Source of the DNA: an uncultured Spartobacteria bacterium
Lineage (GTDB): Bacteria; Verrucomicrobiota; Verrucomicrobiia; Chthoniobacterales; JAATET01
Assembly (NCBI GenBank): GCA_938011325.1
Contig: CALLUD010000030.1
Location: 21,501 to 85,500 of the forward strand
Length of the DNA: 64,000 bases
Direction of reading: 5' to 3'
Shown here piece by piece: positions 24,971-34,121 of the stretch. Below the pieces are notes generated by a model. It was not told where the DNA came from. It made no database searches and saw only the letters and a program-made list of their open reading frames with translations. Made by a program: the position numbers and the translations under genes. Within the stretch, counting starts at the first letter, position 1. Each line of letters opens with the position of its first letter.

Positions 24971-25930
24971 CTACTCCTCCGCGACGACGCCCATGGCGCG
25001 GAACTTCGCGTAGCGCTGGTCGAGAAGCTTGTCGATGGAGAGTTTGGAAAGCTCCGTCAACGCGTCGACGACCGCCTTTTTGAGAAGATCCGCCGCCTGC
25101 TGGTGATTGTGATGCGCGCCACCGAGCGGCTCGGGAATCACGCCGTCCACCACACCGAGTTCGGTGAGTTCGCGGGCGTTGAGTTTAAGGGCCTCGGCCG
25201 CCTCCGGCGCGTGTTTGCGATGCTTCCAAAGAATCGCCGCGCAACCCTCCGGACTGATGACGGAATAGTAGGCGTTTTCGAGCATCAATACGCGGTCGGC
25301 CACGCCAATGCCAAGCGCACCACCGGAGCCACCCTCGCCGATCACCACGCTGACGACCGGAGTGCGCAGGATCATCATTTCGCGAATGTTCACCGCGATC
25401 GCCTCCGCGATATGCCGCTCCTCGGCACCCACACCGGGAAAGGCTCCCGGAGTGTCGATGAGCGTTACGACGGGCAGCTCGAATTTCTCGGCGAGCTTCA
25501 TCAGTCGGAGCGCCTTGCGGTAACCCTCGGGATGCGGACTGCCGAAATTGCGGAGCAGGTTCTCCTTCACGTCGCGGCCCTTTTGCTGGCCGATGACCAC
25601 GCACTTCACGCCGCCGATCGTCGCAAGGCCGGCTGGCATCGAAGCGTCATCGCCAAACAAACGGTCCCCATGCAGTTCGACGAAATCGGTGAACGCCAGG
25701 TTGATGTAATCGAGGAAGAACGGACGCTGGATGTGCCGTGCGATTTGCACACGTTGCCACGCGTTGAGGTTTTCGTAAATCTCGCGTCGCGTCGCCTCGA
25801 TCTTCCGGGCAATGGTTTGCACCTCCTCGTTCGAGTCGATGTCCTGCCCCTGCAGGTGTTTCTTGATGTCCTCGAGCTTGTGCTCGAGCTCGACGATCGG
25901 TTTTTCGAAATCCAGCGGTTGAACCCTCAT
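24971..25930 (-). CDS. accA: Acetyl-CoA carboxylase carboxyltransferase subunit alpha
   Basis: A 319-residue AccA, half of the carboxyltransferase that moves CO2 from biotin to acetyl-CoA in fatty acid synthesis. The N-terminal coiled segment LDFEKPIVELEHKLEDIK, then HGDRLFGDD, IGQQKGRD, FGSPHPEGYRKALRLM, DTPGAFPGVGAEERHIAEAI and GEGGSGGALGIGVAD are all canonical. Usual length. The LysM-protein gene ends 8 bases upstream on the same strand. Confidence 0.97.
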   Translation of the reverse strand: MRVQPLDFEKPIVELEHKLEDIKKHLQGQDIDSNEEVQTIARKIEATRREIYENLNAWQRVQIARHIQRPFFLDYINLAFTDFVELHGDRLFGDDASMPAGLATIGGVKCVVIGQQKGRDVKENLLRNFGSPHPEGYRKALRLMKLAEKFELPVVTLIDTPGAFPGVGAEERHIAEAIAVNIREMMILRTPVVSVVIGEGGSGGALGIGVADRVLMLENAYYSVISPEGCAAILWKHRKHAPEAAEALKLNARELTELGVVDGVIPEPLGGAHHNHQQAADLLKKAVVDALTELSKLSIDKLLDQRYAKFRAMGVVAEE

Positions 25931-25938
25931 GATGAAAT

Positions 25939-26784
25939 CTATTGAACGGTCACCGGCGTGCCTCGGGTGACCAATGGAAAAATCTCCTCGATGTGCTCCT
26001 GCGATACGACGATGCCCGGCGGCAGGGGCTGTGTCGCGCCGTTTTCATCCGTCTCGATATAGCCGCGAATGATCGCATTTCCGTCCGAGAGCATGATCCA
26101 GCGGTCGCTTCCAATGTAACCGGGCTCGGCAAAAGCAACGCGATCCGAGCCCCGAAGCGCGATCTTGTCCTTCACCGTCATGTCCTTGTTCAGGGCGCCT
26201 GCGCCCTGCAGGGAAAGAATCGGGTATTCCTTGAAGAACACTCCCTTGTCGAGCAGCGTGAGTGTCTTCGCCTCCTTGTTGATCACGATGCTCGTGTCGA
26301 GCTGGGGCACGCGAAGCTGCTGGCCGATTTGCAGGTCGATCGAGAGCAGATTGTTCGAGCGGAGGATCAGCTCGGCGCTGGAGTTTGTCTTCGAGGCCAC
26401 GCGAATCAACGAATCGCCACTCACGACTGTGTAGTCGATCTTGTCGGGGCCGGGCATCGACGTGAAGACGAACTGCGTATTGATCTCGCCCAGCGCATCC
26501 TTCGCCTCGGCAAGCTTCGTGGACTGCGGATACTGCGTCAGGAAATCGAGCAGTGCCGTGCGCGCTTCGAGCAGGTTCCCCTCCTTCTTCAGAGCGATCG
26601 CCTTTTCAAAGGCCGGAATGCTGTAGTCGGGCAATGGAGTGGGCGGCGGTGCATCCGCGAGTTGCTTGGCCTCCTGCTCGTCGAGCTTCGCAGGCTTCAC
26701 GTAAAGCTGGTATCCAAACCAGCCGGCGGCTCCAAAGACCACTGCCACCAGAAGCAACAGAACCGCGACCAGAAACCACTTCAT
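25939..26784 (-). CDS. Membrane-anchored LysM protein with degenerate YkuD-like tail
   Basis: A 281-residue protein with an N-terminal anchor (residues ~3-25), an alpha-helical TPR-like part (~55-100), a LysM domain (~117-160, YTVVSGDSLIRVASKTNSS, then LQIGQQLRVP) and a C-terminal domain that begins like an L,D-transpeptidase (SIVINKEAKTLTLLDKGVFF, EYPILS) but ends in GIVVSQEHIEEIFPLVTRGT. The catalytic HGT...SxGC motif is absent, so it should bind peptidoglycan without crosslinking it. It lies directly upstream of accA. Confidence 0.82.
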   Translation of the reverse strand: MKWFLVAVLLLLVAVVFGAAGWFGYQLYVKPAKLDEQEAKQLADAPPPTPLPDYSIPAFEKAIALKKEGNLLEARTALLDFLTQYPQSTKLAEAKDALGEINTQFVFTSMPGPDKIDYTVVSGDSLIRVASKTNSSAELILRSNNLLSIDLQIGQQLRVPQLDTSIVINKEAKTLTLLDKGVFFKEYPILSLQGAGALNKDMTVKDKIALRGSDRVAFAEPGYIGSDRWIMLSDGNAIIRGYIETDENGATQPLPPGIVVSQEHIEEIFPLVTRGTPVTVQ

Positions 26785-26836
26785 CGCGAAAAGACTGCCG
26801 AAACGCCGGTAATTAGAAAAGCCCTAAGAAAGCCGC

Positions 26837-27361
26837 TCACAGCAGGCCGCGGCGTCTCCATTCCTCGATGTTCTCACCGGCCGATCGCTGGATGAGATCG
26901 ACCGTGAACTTCAGAAGGCACACCTCCCAGGCGTCGTCGACCCCCTCGATCAATGTCGCCATCGGTTCATCACGACCATCCATCAGCTCGCCGAGCCGGC
27001 CAATCACCTGCTCCTTCGGCTCGTGGACGATCTCTTCGCTGATGTCCGTCTTCCGAAACTGGAACCCGTAGCGGAGAAACTTCAGCTCGCGACCCCGGGT
27101 TTCCAGCCAGTCGGCAAATCCCCGCGCCTCCTCGCCAAAGCCCTCGAGCAGCAGCTTGGAATAATGGTGCGGCGAAACAATCGTCGGGCGCTCCGCATGG
27201 ATCCGCCCATCCCGCACGCGCACGCGATCCACGTGATCCATCAGCTCCGAGACGAGAAAGAACCGAAAACTTGTCGTGCCGAAGGTCTCGATCAACCGCT
27301 GCGGAGGACGGATCACGCGCGTGTTCTCCAGCGCATATTGGAAATCGTCCTCGCTAAACAT
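26837..27361 (-). CDS. Conserved-looking hypothetical protein
   Basis: A 174-residue cytosolic protein, no signal peptide or membrane segment. Its opening (FSEDDFQYALENTRVIRPPQ) and body (TTSFRFFLVSELMDHVDRVR, DGRIHAERPTIVSPHHYSK) read as a real protein, but no characterised family was recognised. It lies 52 bases upstream of the LysM gene on the same strand and diverges from ispH. Confidence 0.75.
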   Translation of the reverse strand: MFSEDDFQYALENTRVIRPPQRLIETFGTTSFRFFLVSELMDHVDRVRVRDGRIHAERPTIVSPHHYSKLLLEGFGEEARGFADWLETRGRELKFLRYGFQFRKTDISEEIVHEPKEQVIGRLGELMDGRDEPMATLIEGVDDAWEVCLLKFTVDLIQRSAGENIEEWRRRGLL

Positions 27362-27502
27362 CGGGCGTGAAAAATAGGCGGCCCGCTCCCGGAAGCAACC
27401 CCGTTTTCGTCTTTACCCTTGAGAAGTGCCTCGCTCCGAAGAAGATTGCGGGAACGCTGCCGAAGCCACCGGTTTCGCTTTTTCGCCATCCCATTCCTCA
27501 AC

Positions 27503-28720
27503 TTGAGCAACCTCGACACACCACCCGCCGCCACCCCAAAGCGAATCAATCTCCGCACCCCGGAGGTGATGGAACGCGTGCAGGCCGAGGTCGAGCGCCA
27601 CTACCGCAGCGAACTCGTCGAGCGCATCCGCGCCGAGGGAGGCGCCATCACGGTTGGTCAGACCACAATCCGACTCGCGAAGGAATTTGGCTTCTGCTAC
27701 GGCGTCGAGCGCGCGATCGATCTCGCCTACGCCGCGCGGAAGGTCTTCCCGGACCGGCGCATCTTTCTTCTCGGCGAAATCATTCACAACCCGGACGTCA
27801 ACGCGCAGATCGCCGAAATGGGCATTCAGCATCTCGCGGCTCACCCGGCCGATGCCGATATCGACGCCCTTCAGCCCGATGATGTCGTCATTGTTCCGGC
27901 ATTCGGTGCCGAGGTCCCGGTCGTCGAGGCGGTCCGCAAACACGACTGCCAGATCGTGGACACGACCTGCGGCGACGTGATGAGCGTCTGGAAGCGCGTG
28001 CGCCAAAACGCGCGCGAGCAGGTCACGTCCATCATTCACGGAAAGGCATCTCATGAGGAAACCCGCGCCACCGCCTCCCGCGCGCTCGGCGACGGTTCCG
28101 GCCATTATCTCGTTGTCCTGAATCTCGAGGAAACGGACCGCGTCGCCGACTACATCCGGCACGGCGGAGATCGCGAAGCGTTTCTCGCGGCCTTCCGTGG
28201 TGCGCACTCGGAAGGATTCGACCCCGACGTGCACCTGCGAAAAGTCGGTGTCGCGAATCAAACCACGATGCTCCGCAGCGAAACCGAGGAGGTGCAACGG
28301 CGGATTCGTGCAGCCATCGCCGACCGCGACAATGGAGATGTCTCGAATTTCCGGTTCTTCGACACGATATGCGGCGCAACCCAGAATCGTCAGGACGCCT
28401 TGTTCCAGCTCTTGGATGCGCCTCTCGATCTGCTCATCGTCGTCGGCGGCTACAACAGTTCGAACACCACGCACCTCGCGGAGATCGGCGAGCGCAAGGT
28501 GCCGACCTATTTCATCCGCAACGCCGCTTGCCTTCGATCGAGCAGCGAGATCGCCCATTTCGATCTCCACGCGAAACAGGAAATCGTCTCCCGCGACTGG
28601 CTCCCGGGCGGACCGCTTCGCATCGGCATTACCGCCGGCGCGTCATGCCCCAACAACCTTATCGAGGATTCGATCCGCCGCCTGCTGGAACTGCGGGGAG
28701 AACCATCGCCACTCCCCTGA
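27503..28720 (+). CDS. ispH: 4-hydroxy-3-methylbut-2-enyl diphosphate reductase (long form)
   Basis: IspH, the last enzyme of the MEP isoprenoid pathway, an oxygen-sensitive [4Fe-4S] reductase. The three cluster cysteines are in FGFCYGVERA, DTTCGDVMSVWKRV and DTICGATQNRQ. The N-terminal extension before FGFC (IRAEGGAITVGQTTIRLAKE) and the total of ~405 residues match the cyanobacterial/plant-type long form rather than the ~315-residue E. coli type. The open frame reaches back to a TTG at 27419; the TTG at 27503 is my choice by homology, and an ATG at 27568 behind GGAGG is also possible, so the start is uncertain. Confidence 0.9.
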   Translation: MSNLDTPPAATPKRINLRTPEVMERVQAEVERHYRSELVERIRAEGGAITVGQTTIRLAKEFGFCYGVERAIDLAYAARKVFPDRRIFLLGEIIHNPDVNAQIAEMGIQHLAAHPADADIDALQPDDVVIVPAFGAEVPVVEAVRKHDCQIVDTTCGDVMSVWKRVRQNAREQVTSIIHGKASHEETRATASRALGDGSGHYLVVLNLEETDRVADYIRHGGDREAFLAAFRGAHSEGFDPDVHLRKVGVANQTTMLRSETEEVQRRIRAAIADRDNGDVSNFRFFDTICGATQNRQDALFQLLDAPLDLLIVVGGYNSSNTTHLAEIGERKVPTYFIRNAACLRSSSEIAHFDLHAKQEIVSRDWLPGGPLRIGITAGASCPNNLIEDSIRRLLELRGEPSPLP

Positions 28721-28749
28721 TTCCCTCTCACGGGCCTCGAAGTCCGCGC

Positions 28750-29541
28750 CTAGCGCTGCCAGAAATACGCCGGTGGAAATCCGCACGAGAGCAACTTCAC
28801 CACGTGACGCAGCTTCCGCGAAGGATGCCGTGCACCCACACGCCGCAAGGCAAACGGATCGCGAACGCCTGCGTTCACTCCAAACTTGAGCGTGACCGCC
28901 GTTTCGTAGCCCGCCTCTTCGACGAGATCACGCACGGCGCGCGACCATTTTCCATAGGGATAGCAAAAATGCCGGATCGGCCGCCCGAAGAGGTCCTCGA
29001 GTTTTTTCTTCGAAGCGAAAATCTCCTCCCGCGCCCGCTCGACGGGAATCTCCGTCAGGCGCGGATGGGTAAGCGTGTGGGCGCCGATTTCATGTCCCGC
29101 GGCCAGCCAGTCACGGACCTCCGCGGCATCCATCAACGCATCCGGCGCCTCTCCGTGCTCGCGCACGTCCCAGTGGTTCACGCCGCCAAGCGCATCCGCG
29201 ACCAGATATTGAATCGCGCTCATTCGATGCTCCGCAAGCACGGGCAGCGCGTGGCGCAACACGGTGCGACTGCCGTCATCGAACGTCAGAACCACGCGAC
29301 GCGGCTCGTTTGGCGAAGAAAATTCACGCCAGGAATCTAGGGAGGCCGTCGCAAAACCGCTTTGTGCGATTTCACGAATCTGCCACGCAAAAAGCCCCTC
29401 ACCGACATAAAGACTTTTCATCCGCACGCCCTTCGGCAGACTGCCCAGCTTGTGAAAGACAAGGACGGGAATTCCCGTCCCAAATTTTCCCTCAAAAGGC
29501 CGCAGTGACGCATAACCCATGTGTTCGAGCGGATTCCCCAT
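28750..29541 (-). CDS. Polysaccharide deacetylase (CE4/NodB)
   Basis: A ~263-residue CE4 esterase. The N-terminus GIPVLVFHKLGSLPKGVRMKS and the motifs LTFDDGSRTV, GAHTLTHPRL and CYPYGKW mark the family, which removes N-acetyl groups from wall or exopolysaccharides. There is no signal peptide in the chosen frame. Start at 29541 lies only 2 bases from the start of the divergent glycosyltransferase; an ATG at 29520 is an alternative. Pairing with a glycosyltransferase suggests polysaccharide synthesis. Confidence 0.85.
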   Translation of the reverse strand: MGNPLEHMGYASLRPFEGKFGTGIPVLVFHKLGSLPKGVRMKSLYVGEGLFAWQIREIAQSGFATASLDSWREFSSPNEPRRVVLTFDDGSRTVLRHALPVLAEHRMSAIQYLVADALGGVNHWDVREHGEAPDALMDAAEVRDWLAAGHEIGAHTLTHPRLTEIPVERAREEIFASKKKLEDLFGRPIRHFCYPYGKWSRAVRDLVEEAGYETAVTLKFGVNAGVRDPFALRRVGARHPSRKLRHVVKLLSCGFPPAYFWQR

Positions 29542-29543
29542 TG

Positions 29544-30707
29544 ATGTCGAGTTTGTCGTTCTCTTCTCCGATATCCAAGTTGAAGGTGCTGATGACCGAA
29601 AGCAGTCCGAATTTCGGCGGACAGCAATATCGTCTCGTTCGCGAAACCCTGTGGCTCCGCGCAAATGGACACGAGCCGCTTGTTCTCTGCGGAACGCATA
29701 GCCGGCTCGCACACCACCTGGCTCATCACGCCCGTTCCGTGCCCGTTTCCAAAATCGATGTGTGGCAAAGTCCTCTCGCGCTGGCCGCTCTTTTCCGCAT
29801 TGCCCGGCGATGGCGTCCGGACGTCATCCATGTCCGCAGCTCGCAGGATTCGTTCTGGGGCTCCTTCCTCCACGCCACCGGGTGGCCTGTCGTGCGTTCG
29901 CGTCACATGCTCGTGCCTGCACAGATGGCGCCATGGCGCGCACTCCCCTACCGCTCCGGCTGCACACGCATCATGGCCGCTGCGGGAGCCATCAAGGACG
30001 TATTCGTAAACCGCGTTAAAATCCCACCCGGCCGCATCGACGTCGTCGGTGAAGGCGTCGATCTCGAGGAGTTCCATCCCGACGTGGATGGCACCGCATT
30101 GCGTGCGGAACTCGGCATCCCGAACGATGCCGTCGTTTTCGGCATGGTCGCGATGGTGCGCGGAGAGAAAGGGCACTGGCGCTTCGTCAACGCCGCCGCG
30201 CGTGTCGCGAAGGAACATCCCAACGCCCGCTTTCTCATCGTGGGCGACGGATCGCCCGCGCAGGTCAAGAAGCTTTGTTCGAAGATCGCCAGCAAATTCC
30301 GAGGCAAGTCCTCACCGCTCCTCTTCGCCGGTTATCGCGAAGATATCCCATCGGTGATGGCCGCCATCGATGTGCTCGTGGTGCCGTCGATGGAGGACGC
30401 GCAGACACTCGTCATTCCTCAGGCGTTCGCGACGGGGCGCCCGGTGATCGCCTCGCGCGTGGGCGGCATTCCGGAACTGGTCGCGAATGGAAAAAATGGA
30501 TTGCTGATCCCGCCCGGCGACGAGATCGAGCTGGCAGCTGCGATGAGCCGGCTCGCAAACGCCCCGGATTTGCGGGCCGCGCTGGGTCGCGAAGGTCTTG
30601 CCCTCGCGAGAAGTGAGCTGAGCTTCAGCCAAAAAATGGAACTCCTGCTGGAGTGCTACCGAAAGGCGATCGAAGCGAAACGACCCGCCGCCCGCGCTAC
30701 AGTCTGA
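29544..30707 (+). CDS. Glycosyltransferase family 4-like protein
   Basis: A 387-residue GT-B glycosyltransferase (family 4/1 type). The N-terminal domain begins KLKVLMTESSPNFGGQQ and includes RRWRPDVIHVRSSQDS; the C-terminal domain has VGEGVDLEEFHPD, FGMVAMVRGEKGH, FLIVGDGSPAQ, LFAGYREDIPSVMAAIDVLV and the donor-binding EDAQTLVIPQAFATGRPV with VASRVGGIPELV-like IASRVGGIPELV. It probably adds a sugar to a lipid or surface glycan at the membrane face. The ATG at 29544 is needed for the first strand; upstream codons are not family-like. Confidence 0.88.
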   Translation: MSSLSFSSPISKLKVLMTESSPNFGGQQYRLVRETLWLRANGHEPLVLCGTHSRLAHHLAHHARSVPVSKIDVWQSPLALAALFRIARRWRPDVIHVRSSQDSFWGSFLHATGWPVVRSRHMLVPAQMAPWRALPYRSGCTRIMAAAGAIKDVFVNRVKIPPGRIDVVGEGVDLEEFHPDVDGTALRAELGIPNDAVVFGMVAMVRGEKGHWRFVNAAARVAKEHPNARFLIVGDGSPAQVKKLCSKIASKFRGKSSPLLFAGYREDIPSVMAAIDVLVVPSMEDAQTLVIPQAFATGRPVIASRVGGIPELVANGKNGLLIPPGDEIELAAAMSRLANAPDLRAALGREGLALARSELSFSQKMELLLECYRKAIEAKRPAARATV

Positions 30708-30710
30708 AGC

Positions 30711-31616
30711 CTAGCCGTTCGGATTTGTCTCGTCTCCGCAGGCAATGGACTCGAACTGGATCGTCGGGTGCGTGATCCGGTAGTGCTCGGCGAGTTCCTC
30801 GCGAATATGCGCGAGGAGGTTGTCGTCGATCTGCGGCGTCCGCTTGACCAGATGAACCGTCAGCGCCGTCTCCGTGGTGCTGAGCGCCCAGACATGGAGA
30901 TGATGCACTTCCTTCACGTCCGGCAGTTCCTCGAGAAATTTCTGGATCGCGAAAACGTCCGCCGATCCGGGTGCGGCATCGAGCGAAAGTCCGAGCGACT
31001 CGGTGAAGAGCCCCCACGTGCTCCAGAGAATCACCGCAACAACAACGAGGCTCACTACGGGATCCACCCATTCCCAGCCCAGCCAGAGAATCACGAGGCC
31101 GGAAATCATCACGCCAAGCGAAACCGCGGCATCCGCCGCCATGTGGAGAAAGGCTCCGCGAACATTGAGATCGTCCTTGCGACCGGCCATGAACAGCCAC
31201 GCGGTAAATCCGTTGACCAGGATTCCCACGCCGGCCACCCAGGCCACCACGCCGCCTTCCACCGTGGCTGGCTCGCGAAGCCGGTTGATGGCCTCCAAAG
31301 CGATCGCACCGACGCCGAGGAGGAGCAAAATGGCATTCGCGAGCGCCGCAAGAATCGTCGTCCGCTTGAGCCCGTAGGTGTATCGCCGCGTGGCCGGCCG
31401 CCGGGCGAGCACCGCAGCCCCCCACGCGAGCACGAGGCCGAGGACATCGGCAAGGTTGTGGCCCGCATCCGACAGCAACGCGAGCGAATCGGAAACGAAT
31501 CCCATCACCGCCTCGATGGCGATGAAGCCCGTGTTCAAGAGGATCCCGATGATAAACGCCTTTCCGAAATCCTTCGGCGGCGCGTGCGAATGCGAATGCT
31601 CGTGATCGTGACTCAT
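30711..31616 (-). CDS. CDF zinc/cobalt/cadmium exporter (CzcD-like)
   Basis: A 301-residue CDF transporter with a His-rich N-terminus (SHDHEHSHSHAPP). Zinc-site residues are in SDAGHNLADVLGL (helix 2, His and Asp) and FLHMAADAAVSLGV (helix 5, His and Asp), the HD/HD pattern of Zn2+ exporters. The C-terminal domain has VKEVHHLHVWALSTTETALT. It overlaps the upstream glycosyltransferase-like gene by ATGA and is the last gene of a five-gene overlapping run. Confidence 0.92.
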   Translation of the reverse strand: MSHDHEHSHSHAPPKDFGKAFIIGILLNTGFIAIEAVMGFVSDSLALLSDAGHNLADVLGLVLAWGAAVLARRPATRRYTYGLKRTTILAALANAILLLLGVGAIALEAINRLREPATVEGGVVAWVAGVGILVNGFTAWLFMAGRKDDLNVRGAFLHMAADAAVSLGVMISGLVILWLGWEWVDPVVSLVVVAVILWSTWGLFTESLGLSLDAAPGSADVFAIQKFLEELPDVKEVHHLHVWALSTTETALTVHLVKRTPQIDDNLLAHIREELAEHYRITHPTIQFESIACGDETNPNG

Positions 31617-32611
31617 GCCAGCGCCTCCAGCTCTGCGCGAATCGCCGAAAAACTCAAACGCTCACGCGCGATTCGTTGCGAATTCGCGACAACCTCATCC
31701 CACCGCGCATCGTCCGTCATCAACTCCCGCACCCGATCCGCCGCCTGTTGCGGAGTCACCGCCGCCAGATCCGGAAACGCGATCCGCTCGACCGCGCCGT
31801 TGCCTCCCACGCACGGCGTGCGGCAGAGCAACGCGTCGCCCGCAACCTGCCCCGGCACCGCGCTGGAATCGAGCTGCAACACGAGGCGATGCGCGCCGAG
31901 CAGGCGCAGATAATCGCGATACGGCAGCGGGCCGGCGATGATCTGCAGGAACGGGTTGCTCCCACGAATCTCGGCAAGCAGCATCAGGCCGCGCCGGCCG
32001 TGCACATTCATCACCGCCGCCGGCACCTGCAACTCCAGTGAAAGATCGTTGGCGAGCGCCACGGCCTGCCAGTGGTTTCGCGACGGCACTCCGAATTCAC
32101 GCGTGCCGACAAAAAATCCCAGCCGCTTCTCGCGAGGAATCGAGCGGTCCCATTCCTCGACCGGATACGGCGTCGGGATGAATTTTCCATTCCTGCATCC
32201 GGCGCCGCGATACACGCTTTCGAGGTCCGGCGTGCTCGAGAGATAGCCGTCGGCGGCCGCGCAAATCCGCCGGAAGAGCATCGTGCGGCCGTAGTCGGAA
32301 AGGAAGTCGGCGACCTGATGCGCCCCCGATTCCTTGAAGGAAATGAATGTGCGCACTCCGCGCGCCTTCAGCTTCTCGATGGCGGCCAGCGCCTGCCGGA
32401 GGTTCCGTTTCCGCAGCAGCACGAGCGCCACCCGCGTTCCTTCCGGCACCGATTTCACGTTGCGCAGAAAGTGTCCGCGCATGCACGCGGCATAGCCATG
32501 GTAGTTGACGGGCGGATGCCCCGCATCGGAGATGTCGCCTGCCCCGTTTGGAAAATGCTGATCCGGATCGCGCCCGCCCGGATTCAAAACCACGAAACCG
32601 CCGCTGCTCAC
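31613..32611 (-). CDS. Glycosyltransferase-like protein
   Basis: A 332-residue cytosolic protein read as a glycosyltransferase of the GT90/CAP10-like or related GT-B class: NPGGRDPDQHFP at the start, ADGYLSSTPDLES and RLGFFVGTREFG in the middle, and LLGAHRLVLQLDSSAVPGQ with GDALLCRTPCVGGNG-like donor site near residue 260. Assignment to a family is tentative. The GTG at 32611 overlaps the mazG stop as GTGA, so it was preferred to the longer start at 32659, which would sit 52 bases inside mazG. Confidence 0.65.
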   Translation of the reverse strand: MSSGGFVVLNPGGRDPDQHFPNGAGDISDAGHPPVNYHGYAACMRGHFLRNVKSVPEGTRVALVLLRKRNLRQALAAIEKLKARGVRTFISFKESGAHQVADFLSDYGRTMLFRRICAAADGYLSSTPDLESVYRGAGCRNGKFIPTPYPVEEWDRSIPREKRLGFFVGTREFGVPSRNHWQAVALANDLSLELQVPAAVMNVHGRRGLMLLAEIRGSNPFLQIIAGPLPYRDYLRLLGAHRLVLQLDSSAVPGQVAGDALLCRTPCVGGNGAVERIAFPDLAAVTPQQAADRVRELMTDDARWDEVVANSQRIARERLSFSAIRAELEALA

Positions 32612-33402
32612 GACACGCTCGAGTCCGACCGGCTTGCCTGCGCCTTCTGCGCGTCCCAATAGGCATTCAACTGCACGGCGTCACAGTCCTCCACCGCGCG
32701 TCCATCCGCGGCCGCAGCACGCTCGACGGCGCGAAACCGCTCGATGAACTTTTCCGTCGCGGCGTTCAACGCGACCTCGGATTCGAGCCCGAGCTTTCTT
32801 GCGAGATTCACGACGGTGAAAAGCAGATCCCCCATCTCCTCCTCGACCTTTGCCTTCTCGGATCGGGAAATCGCCTCGCGCAACTCGGCAATCTCCTCTT
32901 CGAGTTTCGCGAATACCTGCTCCGCATTCTCCCAATCGAAGCCGACCCGTGCCGCCTTCTTTTGCGCATTCTGCGCGCGCATCAACGCCGGCAACGCACG
33001 GGGAATTCCATCCAGCACCGAGGCTTGTTCCCCCTTCTCCGCGCGCTTGATCTGCTCCCATTGACGAAGGACCTCCTGCGAATTTTCCGCGGTCTGGTCT
33101 CCGAACACATGCGGGTGCCGCCGGATCAGTTTCTCGCAAATCTCGTTCGCCACCTCGTCGAAGACGAAGACTCCACGCTCCGCCGCCATCTGGGCGTGCA
33201 TCACCACATGCAACAGCAGGTCGCCGAGTTCCTCGCGAAGGTTTGCGTCGTCAGCCTTGTCGATCGCGTCGACGAGCTCATAGCTCTCCTCGAGCAATGC
33301 GGCGCGCAGGCTTTCGTGCGTCTGTTCGCGATCCCACGGACAACCATCCGGCGCCCGCAACCTCGCCACGATTTCCTGCAGTCGAAGAACGGGCGTGCTC
33401 AT
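32608..33402 (-). CDS. mazG: Nucleoside triphosphate pyrophosphohydrolase MazG
   Basis: A 264-residue MazG, which hydrolyses NTPs/dNTPs to NMPs and pyrophosphate and limits (p)ppGpp and damaged nucleotides. Both tandem MazG domains are present: GCPWDREQTHESLR and EESYELVDAI with REELGDLLLHVVMHA (first), and the second with AKLEEEIAELREA and VEEEMGDLLFTVVNLARKL. Full length for the E. coli type. ATG at 33402 overlaps the DUF2270 gene by ATGA. Confidence 0.95.
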   Translation of the reverse strand: MSTPVLRLQEIVARLRAPDGCPWDREQTHESLRAALLEESYELVDAIDKADDANLREELGDLLLHVVMHAQMAAERGVFVFDEVANEICEKLIRRHPHVFGDQTAENSQEVLRQWEQIKRAEKGEQASVLDGIPRALPALMRAQNAQKKAARVGFDWENAEQVFAKLEEEIAELREAISRSEKAKVEEEMGDLLFTVVNLARKLGLESEVALNAATEKFIERFRAVERAAAADGRAVEDCDAVQLNAYWDAQKAQASRSDSSVS

Positions 33403-34121
33403 ATTCTCCACAGCGAGCCGCGATTGCCGCCGAACTCCGAGACCTCCTCCGAAGTCCGCCCGGCCACGATGGTCACCAGCGTGCCGATTGCAAGGATCGT
33501 GCCAAGGAAGATCGAGGCATTCAGCCACGCCGGAAGATGCCCCGCGGCAAAGGCCCGGTAAAAGGACGCGAGCGAAGTGATGGGCGGGTTCGCGTGGATG
33601 AAAATCTTCAGCACCCACGCGACCATGATGATCGCAAAGATGAAGACGTAGTTTCGCTTCAAGCGTCGCGCCACGGCCTCCATCACCGAAATCTTGAACG
33701 AGGGCAGGATCAAATCCTCGCACACGAGCCGGCGCCACTCGCCGTCGAGCAGGCGGTCGCTCTGAGCGATCATCGGCACCAGAAAATGCGACTCCATCAT
33801 GCGCACCCTCCCACGGAAGGCATCGTAGAACCGATACCGACGCGCCTCGATCCACAGCATGATCCAGACAAGCGCGAGATTGAAAAAGAAGATGATGTGC
33901 GGAATGTCGCGGAACGAGAACGCCACCGTGATGATCGTCGTCGTGCTCGTGATCGCCCACGTCGTGGTGACGTCGAGGCGCTGACGCCACACCATGATGC
34001 GGCCAAGCTCGCCGCGATAGAAATGAATCATCGCGTTGACGTAGCAGGCGTCCTTCAGGCTCGGCGCCGGCATGGGCCGTGATTCGTCCTGGGCCGTGGC
34101 GTCGTGGGTGCCGCCGTCCAT
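33399..34121 (-). CDS. DUF2270 family integral membrane protein
   Basis: A 240-residue membrane protein of the DUF2270 family. The hallmark MIHFYRGELGRIMVWRQRLD is at ~residues 32-51, followed by hydrophobic segments (~55-95 and a pair near 160-230) with WIEARRYRFYDAFRGRVR between. Function is unknown. Its ATG at 34121 shares a base with the stop codon of the rhomboid-like gene (TGATG) and its end overlaps mazG, so it is translationally coupled on both sides. Confidence 0.85.
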   Translation of the reverse strand: MDGGTHDATAQDESRPMPAPSLKDACYVNAMIHFYRGELGRIMVWRQRLDVTTTWAITSTTTIITVAFSFRDIPHIIFFFNLALVWIMLWIEARRYRFYDAFRGRVRMMESHFLVPMIAQSDRLLDGEWRRLVCEDLILPSFKISVMEAVARRLKRNYVFIFAIIMVAWVLKIFIHANPPITSLASFYRAFAAGHLPAWLNASIFLGTILAIGTLVTIVAGRTSEEVSEFGGNRGSLWRI

